The notes below the pieces were generated by a model that worked only from the letters and a program-made list of their open reading frames with translations, searched no databases and was not told the DNA's origin. Below, in pieces: positions 1 to 6,234 of a DNA stretch of 6,234 nt. A program made the translations under genes and the position numbers. Origin of the DNA: an uncultured Alphaproteobacteria bacterium (GTDB lineage Bacteria; Pseudomonadota; Alphaproteobacteria; HIMB59); the NCBI GenBank assembly GCA_902595525.1, contig CACJQJ010000019.1:1-6234 (forward strand), written 5' to 3'. Numbering within the stretch: the stretch's first letter is position 1; each line of letters begins with the position of its first letter.

Positions 1-65
1 ATGAAATTACAAAACAGAATAACCCGAATATTCAAGATGGAGAGACCATATTAAAGTTAGATTAA
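1..65 (+). CDS. C-terminal tail of an upstream gene (partial; FtsB-like possible)
   Basis: The reading frame that starts with the codon at position 3 stays open from the left edge to a TAA at 63-65, giving 20 visible residues that end in DGETILKLD. The stop lies one base before the pdhA start, the same tight packing seen at every other junction here, so this is probably the real end of a gene that begins outside the window. In many alphaproteobacteria the gene directly before pdhA encodes the small divisome protein FtsB (septum formation initiator), and some FtsB proteins end in a GE(T/I)-hydrophobic pattern. That resemblance is weak and the identity is inference. No promoter for pdhA can be placed in these 65 bases, so pdhA is probably read through from upstream. 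Confidence 0.5.
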   Translation, partial: EITKQNNPNIQDGETILKLD

Positions 66-66
66 G

Positions 67-1044
67 ATGAATAAAAAAAACAAAAATAATTTTACAAATG
101 ACCAGTTACTGAAGTTTTACGAAAAAATGTTTTTAATTAGAAAATTTGAAGAAAAAGCAGCTCAATTATATGGAGCTGGAAAAATTGGAGGTTTCTGTCA
201 TTTATACATTGGCCAAGAGGCTGTTGTCATAGGTATTCTCTCCTCTATTAACTCAGAGGATACCGTTATCACTGCTTATAGAGATCATGGACACATATTA
301 GCTCGTGGAGTAGATCCCAAACTAGTAATGTCTGAACTAACTGGAAGGAAAGATGGAATTTCAAAAGGCAAGGGGGGATCAATGCATATGTTCTCCAAAG
401 CTAATAGATTTTATGGTGGACACGGTATCGTTGGAGCACAAGTACCTTTAGGCGTTGGTATAGGTTTTGCACATAAATACAGAAATGAAAAAAAGATTTC
501 AAGAGTCTATTTAGGGGATGGAGCTATGAGTAATGGCCAAGTTTTTGAGGCATTTAATTTAGCATCACTTTGGGAGTTACCAGTATTATTTATTATCGAA
601 AACAATAAATATGGAATGGGTACATCTATTGGAAGATCCGCAGCAGGAGGTGAGTTGTACGAACGAGCAACTGTATTTGGCATTAAAGGAGAAAAAGTAG
701 ACGGTATGAATTTTTTTAATGTAAGTGAGTCAGCTATAAGGGCAAGAGAATATATCGAAAAAAATTCTAAGCCTTACATTATTGAAATGGATACATATAG
801 ATTTAGAGGTCATTCAATGTCTGATCCTGGTCTATACAGGACTAAAGATGAAGTGAATAAAATGAAAGAGATAGACCCTGTGTTAATGATGAAAGAAACT
901 TTATTAAATGATTATAAAATTCAAGAGGACACGATTAAAGATATTGAAAGCGATATTAAGAAACAAATTAAAGATGTAGAAAAATTTTCACTTGAGTCAC
1001 CACTCCCAGATCTAAAAGAATTATATACCGAGGTATATTTATGA
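67..1044 (+). CDS. pdhA: Pyruvate dehydrogenase E1 component, alpha subunit
   Basis: This 325-residue protein is the thiamine diphosphate-binding half of the alpha2beta2 E1 enzyme, which decarboxylates pyruvate and acetylates lipoyl groups in the cytoplasm. Landmarks are GGFCHLYIGQEA (41-52), YRDHGH (71-76), and the ThDP/Mg motif starting GDGAMSNGQ (150-158) and closing at ENN (178-180). The active-site loop RGHSMSDPGLYR spans 247-258 and includes the conserved HS pair (249-250). Length and motif order are normal for the family. The ATG at 67 is the earliest possible start, because in-frame stops lie at 52-54 and 58-60. It leaves a 20-residue lead before the conserved MFLIRKFEEKA block. No Shine-Dalgarno sequence is well placed: the nearest purine run, GGAGAG at 39-44, is 22 bases away. 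The stop overlaps the pdhB start as ATGA, which suggests translational coupling. Confidence 0.97.
   Translation: MNKKNKNNFTNDQLLKFYEKMFLIRKFEEKAAQLYGAGKIGGFCHLYIGQEAVVIGILSSINSEDTVITAYRDHGHILARGVDPKLVMSELTGRKDGISKGKGGSMHMFSKANRFYGGHGIVGAQVPLGVGIGFAHKYRNEKKISRVYLGDGAMSNGQVFEAFNLASLWELPVLFIIENNKYGMGTSIGRSAAGGELYERATVFGIKGEKVDGMNFFNVSESAIRAREYIEKNSKPYIIEMDTYRFRGHSMSDPGLYRTKDEVNKMKEIDPVLMMKETLLNDYKIQEDTIKDIESDIKKQIKDVEKFSLESPLPDLKELYTEVYL
1030..1034 (+). promoter_or_regulatory. Ribosome binding site for pdhB (GAGGT)
   Basis: GAGGT lies inside the last codons of pdhA, six bases before the pdhB ATG at 1041. It matches the core complement of the 16S rRNA 3' end at a normal spacing. It is the only convincing Shine-Dalgarno sequence before any start in the operon, and it supports the ATG at 1041 that includes the lipoyl domain. 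Because the Glu-Val codons of pdhA also use GAGGT, chance cannot be excluded. Confidence 0.6.
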
Positions 1045-2411
1045 AAATACTTCTCCCAGCTTTATCTCCAACAATGGAAACAGGTAACTTAGTAAAATGG
1101 TTAGTCAAAGAGGGAGATAGTGTAGTTTCAGGAGATATTTTAGCAGAAATTGAGACTGATAAAGCGACTATGGAACTAGAGTCACCCGATGATGGTAAAG
1201 TTGAGAAAATACTAGTCAAAGAGGGAACTGAAAATATAAGTGTTAATACTGAGATAGCTTTACTTAAAGTTGATGGTGAGGAAACAGAAGAGATACCAGA
1301 AAAACCTATTGAAAAATCTTCACAAGTCTCTTCTAACGGCTCTGACATTGTTACAAAAGAAGAAAAAATTTCTATTAATTCTCTCTTAAATCAAACAAAA
1401 GAACATTTAGAGTCAAAGAATTGGTCTGAAAAAGAAATAACAATGAGAGAAGCATTGAACCAAGCTATTGAGGAAGAGATGAATTTAGATAAAGATGTTT
1501 TTCTCTTAGGTGAAGAGGTAGCTGAATACGATGGTGCATATAAAGTAACTCAAGGGCTTCTTGATAAATTTGGATCGAAAAGAGTTTTAGACACTCCTAT
1601 TTCAGAGCATGGTTTTACAGGTCTAGCTATAGGAGCTGCTATGGCAGGGCTCAAGCCAATATGTGAATTTATGACTTTTAATTTTTCTATGCAAGCAATT
1701 GATCAAATAGTTAATTCTGCTGCTAAATCTTTATATATGTCAGGTGGAGAAATAAATGTTCCTATAGTTTTTCGAGGCCCAAATGGTGCTGCGGCTAGAG
1801 TAGGAGCACAACATAGCCAATGTTTTATATCTTGGTTTTCTCACATTCCAGGCTTGATTGTAATAGCTCCTTCAAATGCAAGAGATGCAAAAGGTTTATT
1901 AAAATCATCAATTCGAAATCCCAATCCTGTTGTTTTTTTAGAACATGAATTACTTTATAAAGAAAAAACCAACGTTCCAGAGGAGAACGAATTCTTAATT
2001 CCTATTGGTAAAGGCAATCTTATTAAAGAAGGTAAAGATGTAACTATTATTGGTTTTTCAATGTCAGTTCAAAGAATATTAAACGCTCTTCCATCAATTG
2101 AAAAATTGGGGATTAGTCCTGATATTATAGATCTAAGATCAATTAAACCTCTAGATGAAGAATTAATATATAAATCCGTTAAGAAAACCAATAGAGTTGT
2201 AATTGTTGAGGATGGCTTTGGATATACAAGTTTTGGATCACACTTATCTTATTTAATCCAATCAAATTGCTTTGATTTCCTTGACTCAGAAATAATTAAA
2301 GTTAGTGGAAAAGATGTCCCAATGCCTTATGCAGAAAATTTAGAAAAATTGGCATTACCTAACACTGATGAAATAGTATCTGCAGTAAAAAAAGTGTCAT
2401 ATATAAATTAA
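1041..2411 (+). CDS. pdhB: Pyruvate dehydrogenase E1 component, beta subunit with N-terminal lipoyl domain
   Basis: This 456-residue protein joins a lipoyl domain to a full E1beta subunit. The lipoyl domain covers about 1-77 and has LSPTME (8-13) and ETDKA, with Lys41 as the predicted lipoylation site. A charged linker rich in Glu, Lys and Ser follows (about 78-133). The transketolase-like domain starts near 134 and carries GEEVAEYDGAYK (157-168), DTPISEHGFTG (184-194), EFMTFNFSMQAIDQ (209-222), RGPNGA (245-250) and the active-site-region AQHSQCF (256-262, His258). The C-terminal transketolase domain runs from about 331 to the end (DVTIIGFSMSV, VIVEDGF). Family E1beta subunits without the extra domain are about 325 residues. 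The lipoyl-bearing form is known from alphaproteobacteria such as Sinorhizobium and Zymomonas. It pairs with PdhA to form the active site, and LipA, encoded downstream, would complete the cofactor on Lys41. The start overlaps the pdhA stop by 4 nt; the stop TAA shares one base with the pdhC ATG. Confidence 0.97.
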   Translation: MKILLPALSPTMETGNLVKWLVKEGDSVVSGDILAEIETDKATMELESPDDGKVEKILVKEGTENISVNTEIALLKVDGEETEEIPEKPIEKSSQVSSNGSDIVTKEEKISINSLLNQTKEHLESKNWSEKEITMREALNQAIEEEMNLDKDVFLLGEEVAEYDGAYKVTQGLLDKFGSKRVLDTPISEHGFTGLAIGAAMAGLKPICEFMTFNFSMQAIDQIVNSAAKSLYMSGGEINVPIVFRGPNGAAARVGAQHSQCFISWFSHIPGLIVIAPSNARDAKGLLKSSIRNPNPVVFLEHELLYKEKTNVPEENEFLIPIGKGNLIKEGKDVTIIGFSMSVQRILNALPSIEKLGISPDIIDLRSIKPLDEELIYKSVKKTNRVVIVEDGFGYTSFGSHLSYLIQSNCFDFLDSEIIKVSGKDVPMPYAENLEKLALPNTDEIVSAVKKVSYIN

Positions 2412-3694
2412 TGTTATATGAAGTTAATTTACCTTCTTTATCTCCCACAATGGAGGAGGGTAAAATTGTTAAGTGGATAAAAAAAGAAAAAGATCCAATA
2501 TTAAGTGGTGAGGTTATATTTGAAGTTGAAACAGATAAAGCCACAATGGAGTACGAGTCTCCAGAAGATGGTTATATTGCTAAAATAATATCGAAGGAAG
2601 GTGAAACGGCAAATGTTAACCAATTAGTTGCAATAATTTCAGATGATTTAACTTTTACACAAGATGATATAAACAATTTTCTAAAAAATAATAATTCAGA
2701 TAATAAAATACAAACCCTAGAAATAAATCCCTCTGAAAATGACAAAGATTTGGTTTCAGATAAAATATTAATTACACCCTTAGCTAAAAAAATAGCTCAA
2801 AAAAAAAATATAGATATTTCAAAAATAAAAACGATTTCAAGAAGGATACATACCTATGATCTTGATTTAAAAGAATCTTTTGATGATGGGGCCATAAGAG
2901 TATTTATATCTCCACTTGCCAAAAAAATATCAAAAGAAAAATCTATAAATTTGTCAAAATTAAAAGGTACTGGTCCAGATAATAGAATTATTCTAAGAGA
3001 CGTATTAGATACAAATTATTTGTCTGAAAGCCCAAATATTTACAGATTAAGACAGGCAATTGCAAAAGCAACAACATATTCAAAAAATAACATTCCACAT
3101 TTTTATTTAAACACTAGAGTTAATATGGCTACACTATTAAAATTTAGAAAAGATCAAAAATTAAAAGGAAATAAGTACTCTTTAAACGCAATATTAATGC
3201 AATCTATATCAAATGCATTCAGAGCTTTTCCAGACTCAAATTGTACATATAAGGATAGTGGCGAATTTATTATTAATAAAGATCATAATATTGGTATTGC
3301 CGTTGACTCTAAGTTTGGCTTAAAAATGCCTGTAATTAAAAAGATAAATAATTTTAATCTAAATGAAATCAACTCCAATCTTAATGAAAAGATAAATTTA
3401 ACAAGAGATAATAAACTATCTCCATCTGATCTGTCAGATGGTGTCATAAGTATATCTAATTTAGGTTCATTTAATATCCGTAGTTTTGATGCTATTATTT
3501 TACCAGGACAAACTTACATATTAGCAGTAGGCCAAATTTTTGAGGATGTTTATGTGGATAAAGGTAAGATTGAAATAGGGAGTTTTATAAATTTGACATT
3601 ATCATGTGATCATAGAGCTGTTGATGGAGTTTTAGCTTCACAATTTTTTTCTAGTATTGTACAAAATTTAGAAAATATTTCAGATGACAATTAA
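2411..3694 (+). CDS. pdhC: Pyruvate dehydrogenase E2 component, dihydrolipoyl acetyltransferase
   Basis: This 427-residue protein is the core of the complex and moves acetyl groups from lipoyl-lysine to CoA. Domains in order: lipoyl domain (about 1-78; LSPTMEEG at 10-17, ETDKA with Lys43 as predicted lipoylation site); an Asn/Asp/Lys-rich linker (79-118); a degenerate peripheral subunit-binding domain (about 119-153); a second, canonical one (about 164-200) with SPLAKKI, KGTGPDNRI and RDV; and the acetyltransferase domain (about 208-427). The catalytic domain has IPHFYL (228-233), SISNLGSF (347-354) and CDHRAVDG (399-406), with catalytic His401 and the partner Asp405. Total length is normal, but two binding domains in tandem and only about eight residues between the second one and the catalytic domain are unusual. 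A pyruvate rather than 2-oxoglutarate role is inferred from the adjacent pdhA and pdhB. No Shine-Dalgarno sequence is visible; the start overlaps the pdhB stop (TAATG), suggesting reinitiation. Confidence 0.95.
   Translation: MLYEVNLPSLSPTMEEGKIVKWIKKEKDPILSGEVIFEVETDKATMEYESPEDGYIAKIISKEGETANVNQLVAIISDDLTFTQDDINNFLKNNNSDNKIQTLEINPSENDKDLVSDKILITPLAKKIAQKKNIDISKIKTISRRIHTYDLDLKESFDDGAIRVFISPLAKKISKEKSINLSKLKGTGPDNRIILRDVLDTNYLSESPNIYRLRQAIAKATTYSKNNIPHFYLNTRVNMATLLKFRKDQKLKGNKYSLNAILMQSISNAFRAFPDSNCTYKDSGEFIINKDHNIGIAVDSKFGLKMPVIKKINNFNLNEINSNLNEKINLTRDNKLSPSDLSDGVISISNLGSFNIRSFDAIILPGQTYILAVGQIFEDVYVDKGKIEIGSFINLTLSCDHRAVDGVLASQFFSSIVQNLENISDDN
2765..3010 (+). repeat. Tandem pair of peripheral subunit-binding domains within pdhC
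   Basis: PdhC residues 119-153 (bases 2765-2869) and 164-200 (bases 2900-3010) align as two copies of the E3/E1-binding domain. Over the 20 positions 121-140 and 166-185, 12 residues are identical, including PLAKKI in both. After that, copy 2 has the usual GTGPDN before Arg192-Ile193, while copy 1 has only TISR before Arg145-Ile146: two residues are missing and the GxGP turn is lost. The aligned codons differ at many third positions, so the duplication, if real, is old. Domain boundaries are estimated by eye. Confidence 0.7.
2799..2808 (+). other. Ten-A homopolymer inside pdhC
   Basis: Ten consecutive A residues encode the end of Gln130, Lys131, Lys132 and the start of Asn133, in the first binding domain of PdhC. 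It is the longest homopolymer I noticed. One extra A would give a stop (TGA) about 20 codons later, and one A fewer would give an immediate TAG. Either slip would leave a free lipoyl domain with a truncated binding domain. The reference frame is intact. Confidence 0.6.
3422..3441 (+). other. Perfect 8-bp inverted repeat with 4-base loop inside pdhC
   Basis: CCATCTGA (3422-3429) is the exact reverse complement of TCAGATGG (3434-3441), separated by TCTG. Four of the eight pairs are G-C, which is strong for DNA this AT-rich. It sits within the acetyltransferase domain at residues 338-344 (Pro-Ser-Asp-Leu-Ser-Asp-Gly), so the repeated Ser-Asp pair partly explains it. No T-run follows, so it is not a standard terminator. 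Any role as an mRNA stem-loop is speculation. Confidence 0.4.
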
Positions 3695-5057
3695 GTATGA
3701 TTTAACAATAGTTGGCGGTGGTCCTGGTGGTTATATTGCTGCTATAAAAGGGTCACAACTGGGTATGAAGGTTGCTTTGTTTGAAGAGGATAAACTAGGA
3801 GGTGTATGCCTTAATTGGGGATGTATTCCAACTAAATCATTACTACATTCAGCAGAATTCATGGAAGAGGCTAATCATTTTGGGCTTGATAAGAAAGATC
3901 TTACTAAAATTGCTCTTGATAAAGTTGTTAAAATTTCAAGAACAGCTTCTGATAATTTATCAAAAGGCGTTAACTCACTTATGAAAAAAAATAAAATAGA
4001 TATTTATAAACATAGAGCATATCCAAAAAAAATAGATAATGAATTTTTTGTAAATACAACTTCAGATGAAATTTCCTCAAAGAATATGATTATTGCTACG
4101 GGATGCAAACCTAGAACAATTGGTGACACTAAATTTTCTAATTTAATTTGGAGTTCTAAAGAAGCAATGATACCTAAATTTCTCCCAAAAAAATTATCTA
4201 TTATCGGATCCGGTGCTATTGGAATAGAGTTTGCAAGTATTTATAATGCTTTAGGTTCGGAAGTTACAGTGTTTGAGTCTCAAAATAAGATTTTACCTCA
4301 GTTTGATAACGATATTTCATATGAAGCAAAAAAAATATTTGAAAAAAAGGGTATTAAATTTGAGTTAAATGCAAAAATTGAGAAAATTGTTGAAGACAAA
4401 AATAATGTAAGCTTTAAAAACATTGACCAAAATGTATCATGTGAAGCTTTAATACTATCTGTAGGTGTTATACCTAATATAGATAAAGATTTTATAAATT
4501 CCCTTAGCTTAAATCTAACTGATACCGGCTATATAAATACAAACCATAATTATGAGACAAATATTAAGGGTTTATATGCCATTGGTGATATTATTGGTGC
4601 CCCATGGTTGGCTCATAAAGCCATGCATGACGCTATAAATTGTGTGACTCATATTTCAACAGGCAATGATACTCATAAACCAAAAGAAAATCATATTCCT
4701 GGTTGTATATATAGCTTACCACAAATAGCTACTGTTGGTTTCACTGAACAACAACTTAAAGATAATAAAACTCCTTACAAGACGGGAAATTTTCCATTTT
4801 TAGCAAATGGTAAATCACAAACTATTTCTAACTCATATGGTTTTGTTAAAACCCTCTTTAACTCTGAGACCGGAGAGGTATTGGGTGCACACCTTATAGG
4901 ACCTGATGTCACAGAATTGATAGCCACATTTGGATTAGCTATTTCATCTGAGTCAACGGAAGATGAATTTATTAATACTGTTTTTGCACACCCAACTTTA
5001 TCAGAGTCTATCCATGAAAGCGTCTTAACAGCTTTTGAAAAACCTTTACATTTTTAA
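3684..5057 (+). CDS. lpd: Dihydrolipoyl dehydrogenase (E3)
   Basis: This 457-residue flavoprotein reoxidises dihydrolipoamide on the complex and passes electrons through FAD to NAD+. The FAD-binding motif GGGPGG is at 11-16. The redox disulfide is Cys42-Cys47 in [13 protein letters not shown] (39-51). IIATG (136-140) follows, and the NAD-binding GSGAIG is at 175-180. The second FAD motif YAIGDIIG is at 298-305. The C-terminal dimerisation domain ends with HPTLSE (436-441), supplying the catalytic His436 and Glu441. All key residues are present and the length is normal for the family. The ATG at 3684 is well supported because the conserved [11 protein letters not shown] follows at once; it overlaps the end of pdhC by 11 nt and has no visible Shine-Dalgarno sequence. 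Its place after pdhC suggests an E3 dedicated to pyruvate dehydrogenase, although it could also serve other lipoyl complexes. Confidence 0.97.
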   Translation: MTIKYDLTIVGGGPGGYIAAIKGSQLGMKVALFEEDKLGGVCLNWGCIPTKSLLHSAEFMEEANHFGLDKKDLTKIALDKVVKISRTASDNLSKGVNSLMKKNKIDIYKHRAYPKKIDNEFFVNTTSDEISSKNMIIATGCKPRTIGDTKFSNLIWSSKEAMIPKFLPKKLSIIGSGAIGIEFASIYNALGSEVTVFESQNKILPQFDNDISYEAKKIFEKKGIKFELNAKIEKIVEDKNNVSFKNIDQNVSCEALILSVGVIPNIDKDFINSLSLNLTDTGYINTNHNYETNIKGLYAIGDIIGAPWLAHKAMHDAINCVTHISTGNDTHKPKENHIPGCIYSLPQIATVGFTEQQLKDNKTPYKTGNFPFLANGKSQTISNSYGFVKTLFNSETGEVLGAHLIGPDVTELIATFGLAISSESTEDEFINTVFAHPTLSESIHESVLTAFEKPLHF

Positions 5058-5059
5058 AC

Positions 5060-5968
5060 ATGATCAGACATCCAGAAAAAATTAAAAAATTTAATCCTAC
5101 GACTATTAAAAAACCTAATTGGCTAAAAGTAAAAGCACCAACATCAAAAAAATATTTTGAGACACTAGACATAGTTAAATCTCATAATTTAGTTACTGTC
5201 TGTCAAGAAGCAGCATGTCCAAATATTGGAGAATGTTGGGAAAAAAAACATGCAACTTTCATGATATTAGGAGACACCTGCACTAGAGCTTGTGCATTCT
5301 GTAATGTTAAAACAGGTAAACCATCTGAACCACCAGATCCAATGGAACCTCTAAATGTTGCTAAATCTGTTTTAAAATTAGGACTTAAACATGTTGTGGT
5401 AACAAGTGTAGACAGAGATGACTTACCAGACGGTGGCGCTCAGCATTTTATTGACACTATTAAGTACATAAGAGAACTATCAAATAATACAACAATAGAA
5501 ATCTTAACACCTGATTTCCTAAGAAAAAATAGAAACTACATCGATATTGCAAAGGTGAATCCTGATGTTTTTAATCACAACTTAGAAACAGTTCCAAGGA
5601 TCTATAAACAAATCAGACCTGGTTCTAATTATATTGAGAGTTTAAAACTTTTAAGAGAAGTGAAAGAGTTCGATAGATCAATATTTACAAAGTCTGGTAT
5701 TATGGTTGGGTTAGGTGAGGATTATTCAGAAATTATTGAAGTATTAAAGGATATGAAAAATTCCAATATAGACTTTGTCACTATAGGCCAATACCTTCAA
5801 CCATCTATTCATCATGAAAAAGTTCATAAGTTTTACACTCTCGAGGAGTTCAAAAGTCTTTATAATGTTTGTTTAAATCTGGGATTTAAAATGATTTCCT
5901 CCTCACCAATGACAAGGTCAAGTTATCATGCAGACGAGGACTTTGAAAAACTAAAAAAGGTAATTTAG
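5060..5968 (+). CDS. lipA: Lipoyl synthase (radical SAM)
   Basis: This 302-residue enzyme inserts sulfur at C6 and C8 of octanoyl groups attached to lipoyl-domain lysines, using two iron-sulfur clusters. The auxiliary cluster motif CX4CX5C is Cys48, Cys53 and Cys59. The radical SAM motif CX3CX2C is Cys74, Cys78 and Cys81 in [25 protein letters not shown] (114-127), FNHNLETV (171-178) and the C-terminal RSSYHA (286-291), one of whose serines ligates the auxiliary cluster in characterised enzymes, are all present. It is slightly shorter than typical proteins of about 320 residues, without loss of a motif. The start is two bases after the lpd stop and lacks a Shine-Dalgarno sequence, so translation is probably coupled. 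Placement in the operon fits maturation of the PdhB and PdhC lipoyl domains. No octanoyl transferase is encoded here. The last four bases overlap the convergent ispF gene. Confidence 0.97.
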   Translation: MIRHPEKIKKFNPTTIKKPNWLKVKAPTSKKYFETLDIVKSHNLVTVCQEAACPNIGECWEKKHATFMILGDTCTRACAFCNVKTGKPSEPPDPMEPLNVAKSVLKLGLKHVVVTSVDRDDLPDGGAQHFIDTIKYIRELSNNTTIEILTPDFLRKNRNYIDIAKVNPDVFNHNLETVPRIYKQIRPGSNYIESLKLLREVKEFDRSIFTKSGIMVGLGEDYSEIIEVLKDMKNSNIDFVTIGQYLQPSIHHEKVHKFYTLEEFKSLYNVCLNLGFKMISSSPMTRSSYHADEDFEKLKKVI

Positions 5969-6234
5969 TTTTCTCTTAGAGAAACATTTGACCAGCAGGC
6001 TATAAAATCTCCTCTACCTATGAGTCCAGATTTTTCATTAGTAGTTGCTTTTATAGAAATACTATTTTTATTAATATTTAAGTTTTTTGAAATACTTTCT
6101 AAAATCTTTTTAAAATGAGGATTAATTTTAGGTTCTTCTGAAACAATCATTAGATCAATATTATTAATCGTCTTTTTATTTAAATTCATTTTGTTTAAAG
6201 CATAATTTAAGAAGTCTATTGAATTTCTATTTAA
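5965..6234 (-). CDS. ispF: 2-C-methyl-D-erythritol 2,4-cyclodiphosphate synthase, C-terminal part (IspF or IspDF)
   Basis: The - strand frame is open from the right edge to TAA at 5967-5965, giving 89 visible residues. The ATG at 6189 is internal: the 15 codons before it continue without a stop and fit the helix preceding the core strand of IspF. Recognisable blocks are [18 protein letters not shown] (family pattern NVDxxIxxxxPKxxPH), then [19 protein letters not shown], which carries the Thr and Glu that contact the CDP moiety in characterised enzymes. IspF converts CDP-methylerythritol 2-phosphate to the cyclic diphosphate in the MEP isoprenoid pathway. The metal-binding Asp/His residues lie in the missing N-terminal half. 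Many alphaproteobacteria encode a fused IspDF; the window cannot show whether this one is fused. It converges on lipA and shares bases 5965-5968 with it. Confidence 0.9.
   Translation of the reverse strand, partial: LNRNSIDFLNYALNKMNLNKKTINNIDLMIVSEEPKINPHFKKILESISKNLNINKNSISIKATTNEKSGLIGRGDFIACWSNVSLREN
5970..5984. terminator. Weak hairpin at the lipA/ispF convergent end (candidate terminator)
   Basis: TTTCTC (5970-5975) and GAGAAA (5979-5984) can form a perfect 6-bp stem with a 3-base loop just after the lipA stop and within the last codons of ispF. On the + strand no T-run follows. On the - strand a run of Ts lies about a dozen bases downstream of the stem. The stem is short and AT-rich, so it is at best a weak bidirectional terminator. 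It is listed because it is the only such structure at the only convergent junction. Confidence 0.25.

Noticed and set aside
37..39. ATG near GGAGAG as an alternative pdhA start
   Set aside because: The frame reaches TAA at 52-54 after five codons, so it cannot lead into pdhA.
968..1348. Open frame of 126 codons on the - strand
   Set aside because: It lies antisense to the lipoyl domain and linker of pdhB, whose product has clear family motifs. The protein is Ser/Thr/Ile-rich with no recognisable family and no supporting start signal.
2359..2544. Open frame of 61 codons on the - strand that resembles the one at 968-1348
   Set aside because: The resemblance arises because both are antisense to homologous lipoyl domains (pdhB and pdhC). 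It is an echo of the real genes, not a small gene family.
3802..3984. Open frame of 60 codons on the + strand
   Set aside because: It is out of frame inside lpd, across the conserved redox-disulfide region, and shows no family features of its own.
4205..4212. CGGATCCG palindrome in lpd
   Set aside because: An eight-base palindrome in the conserved NAD-binding motif codons is expected by chance and has no supporting context.
6187..6189. ATG as the start of a separate 74-residue protein on the - strand
   Set aside because: The frame stays open for 15 more codons to the window edge, and the upstream residues fit IspF, so this Met is internal to a longer gene.

Overview
The window is a compact, AT-rich stretch (about 30% G+C by eye) with essentially no intergenic DNA. 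It holds one complete pyruvate dehydrogenase operon. The order E1alpha (pdhA), E1beta with an N-terminal lipoyl domain (pdhB), E2 (pdhC), E3 (lpd), lipoyl synthase (lipA) is a typical alphaproteobacterial arrangement, and a lipoyl domain on E1beta is also known from that class. AT bias, Lys/Asn/Ile-rich proteins, AGA as the dominant Arg codon and overlapping genes suggest a streamlined, probably free-living marine lineage such as Pelagibacterales (SAR11) or the HIMB59/AEGEAN-169 group. That placement is inference, since no rRNA or other marker is present.

Layout: 1-65 is the last 20 codons of an upstream gene whose identity is uncertain (FtsB-like is possible from its position before pdhA). 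pdhA (67-1044), pdhB (1041-2411), pdhC (2411-3694), lpd (3684-5057) and lipA (5060-5968) run on the + strand, with junctions ranging from an 11-nt overlap to a 2-nt gap. On the - strand, the C-terminal half of IspF (MEP isoprenoid pathway) enters from the right edge and ends at 5965, overlapping the lipA stop by 4 nt. No stretch longer than 300 bases lacks a gene, and I saw no tRNA, rRNA, CRISPR or mobile element.

How the genes work together: E1 (PdhA plus PdhB) decarboxylates pyruvate with thiamine diphosphate and reductively acetylates lipoyl groups. E2 (PdhC) passes the acetyl group to CoA, and E3 (Lpd) reoxidises dihydrolipoamide, reducing NAD+. LipA inserts the two sulfurs that convert protein-bound octanoyl groups into lipoyl groups. 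Its targets here include the predicted lipoyl lysines in PdhB (Lys41) and PdhC (Lys43), so the operon encodes both the complex and one step of its cofactor maturation. The octanoyl transferase (LipB or equivalent) is not in the window.

The most unusual point is in PdhC. It appears to carry two tandem peripheral subunit-binding domains, the first lacking the GxGP loop, and almost no linker between the second one and the catalytic core. The rest of the window is a well-known metabolic operon; I see no evidence for a wholly new system.
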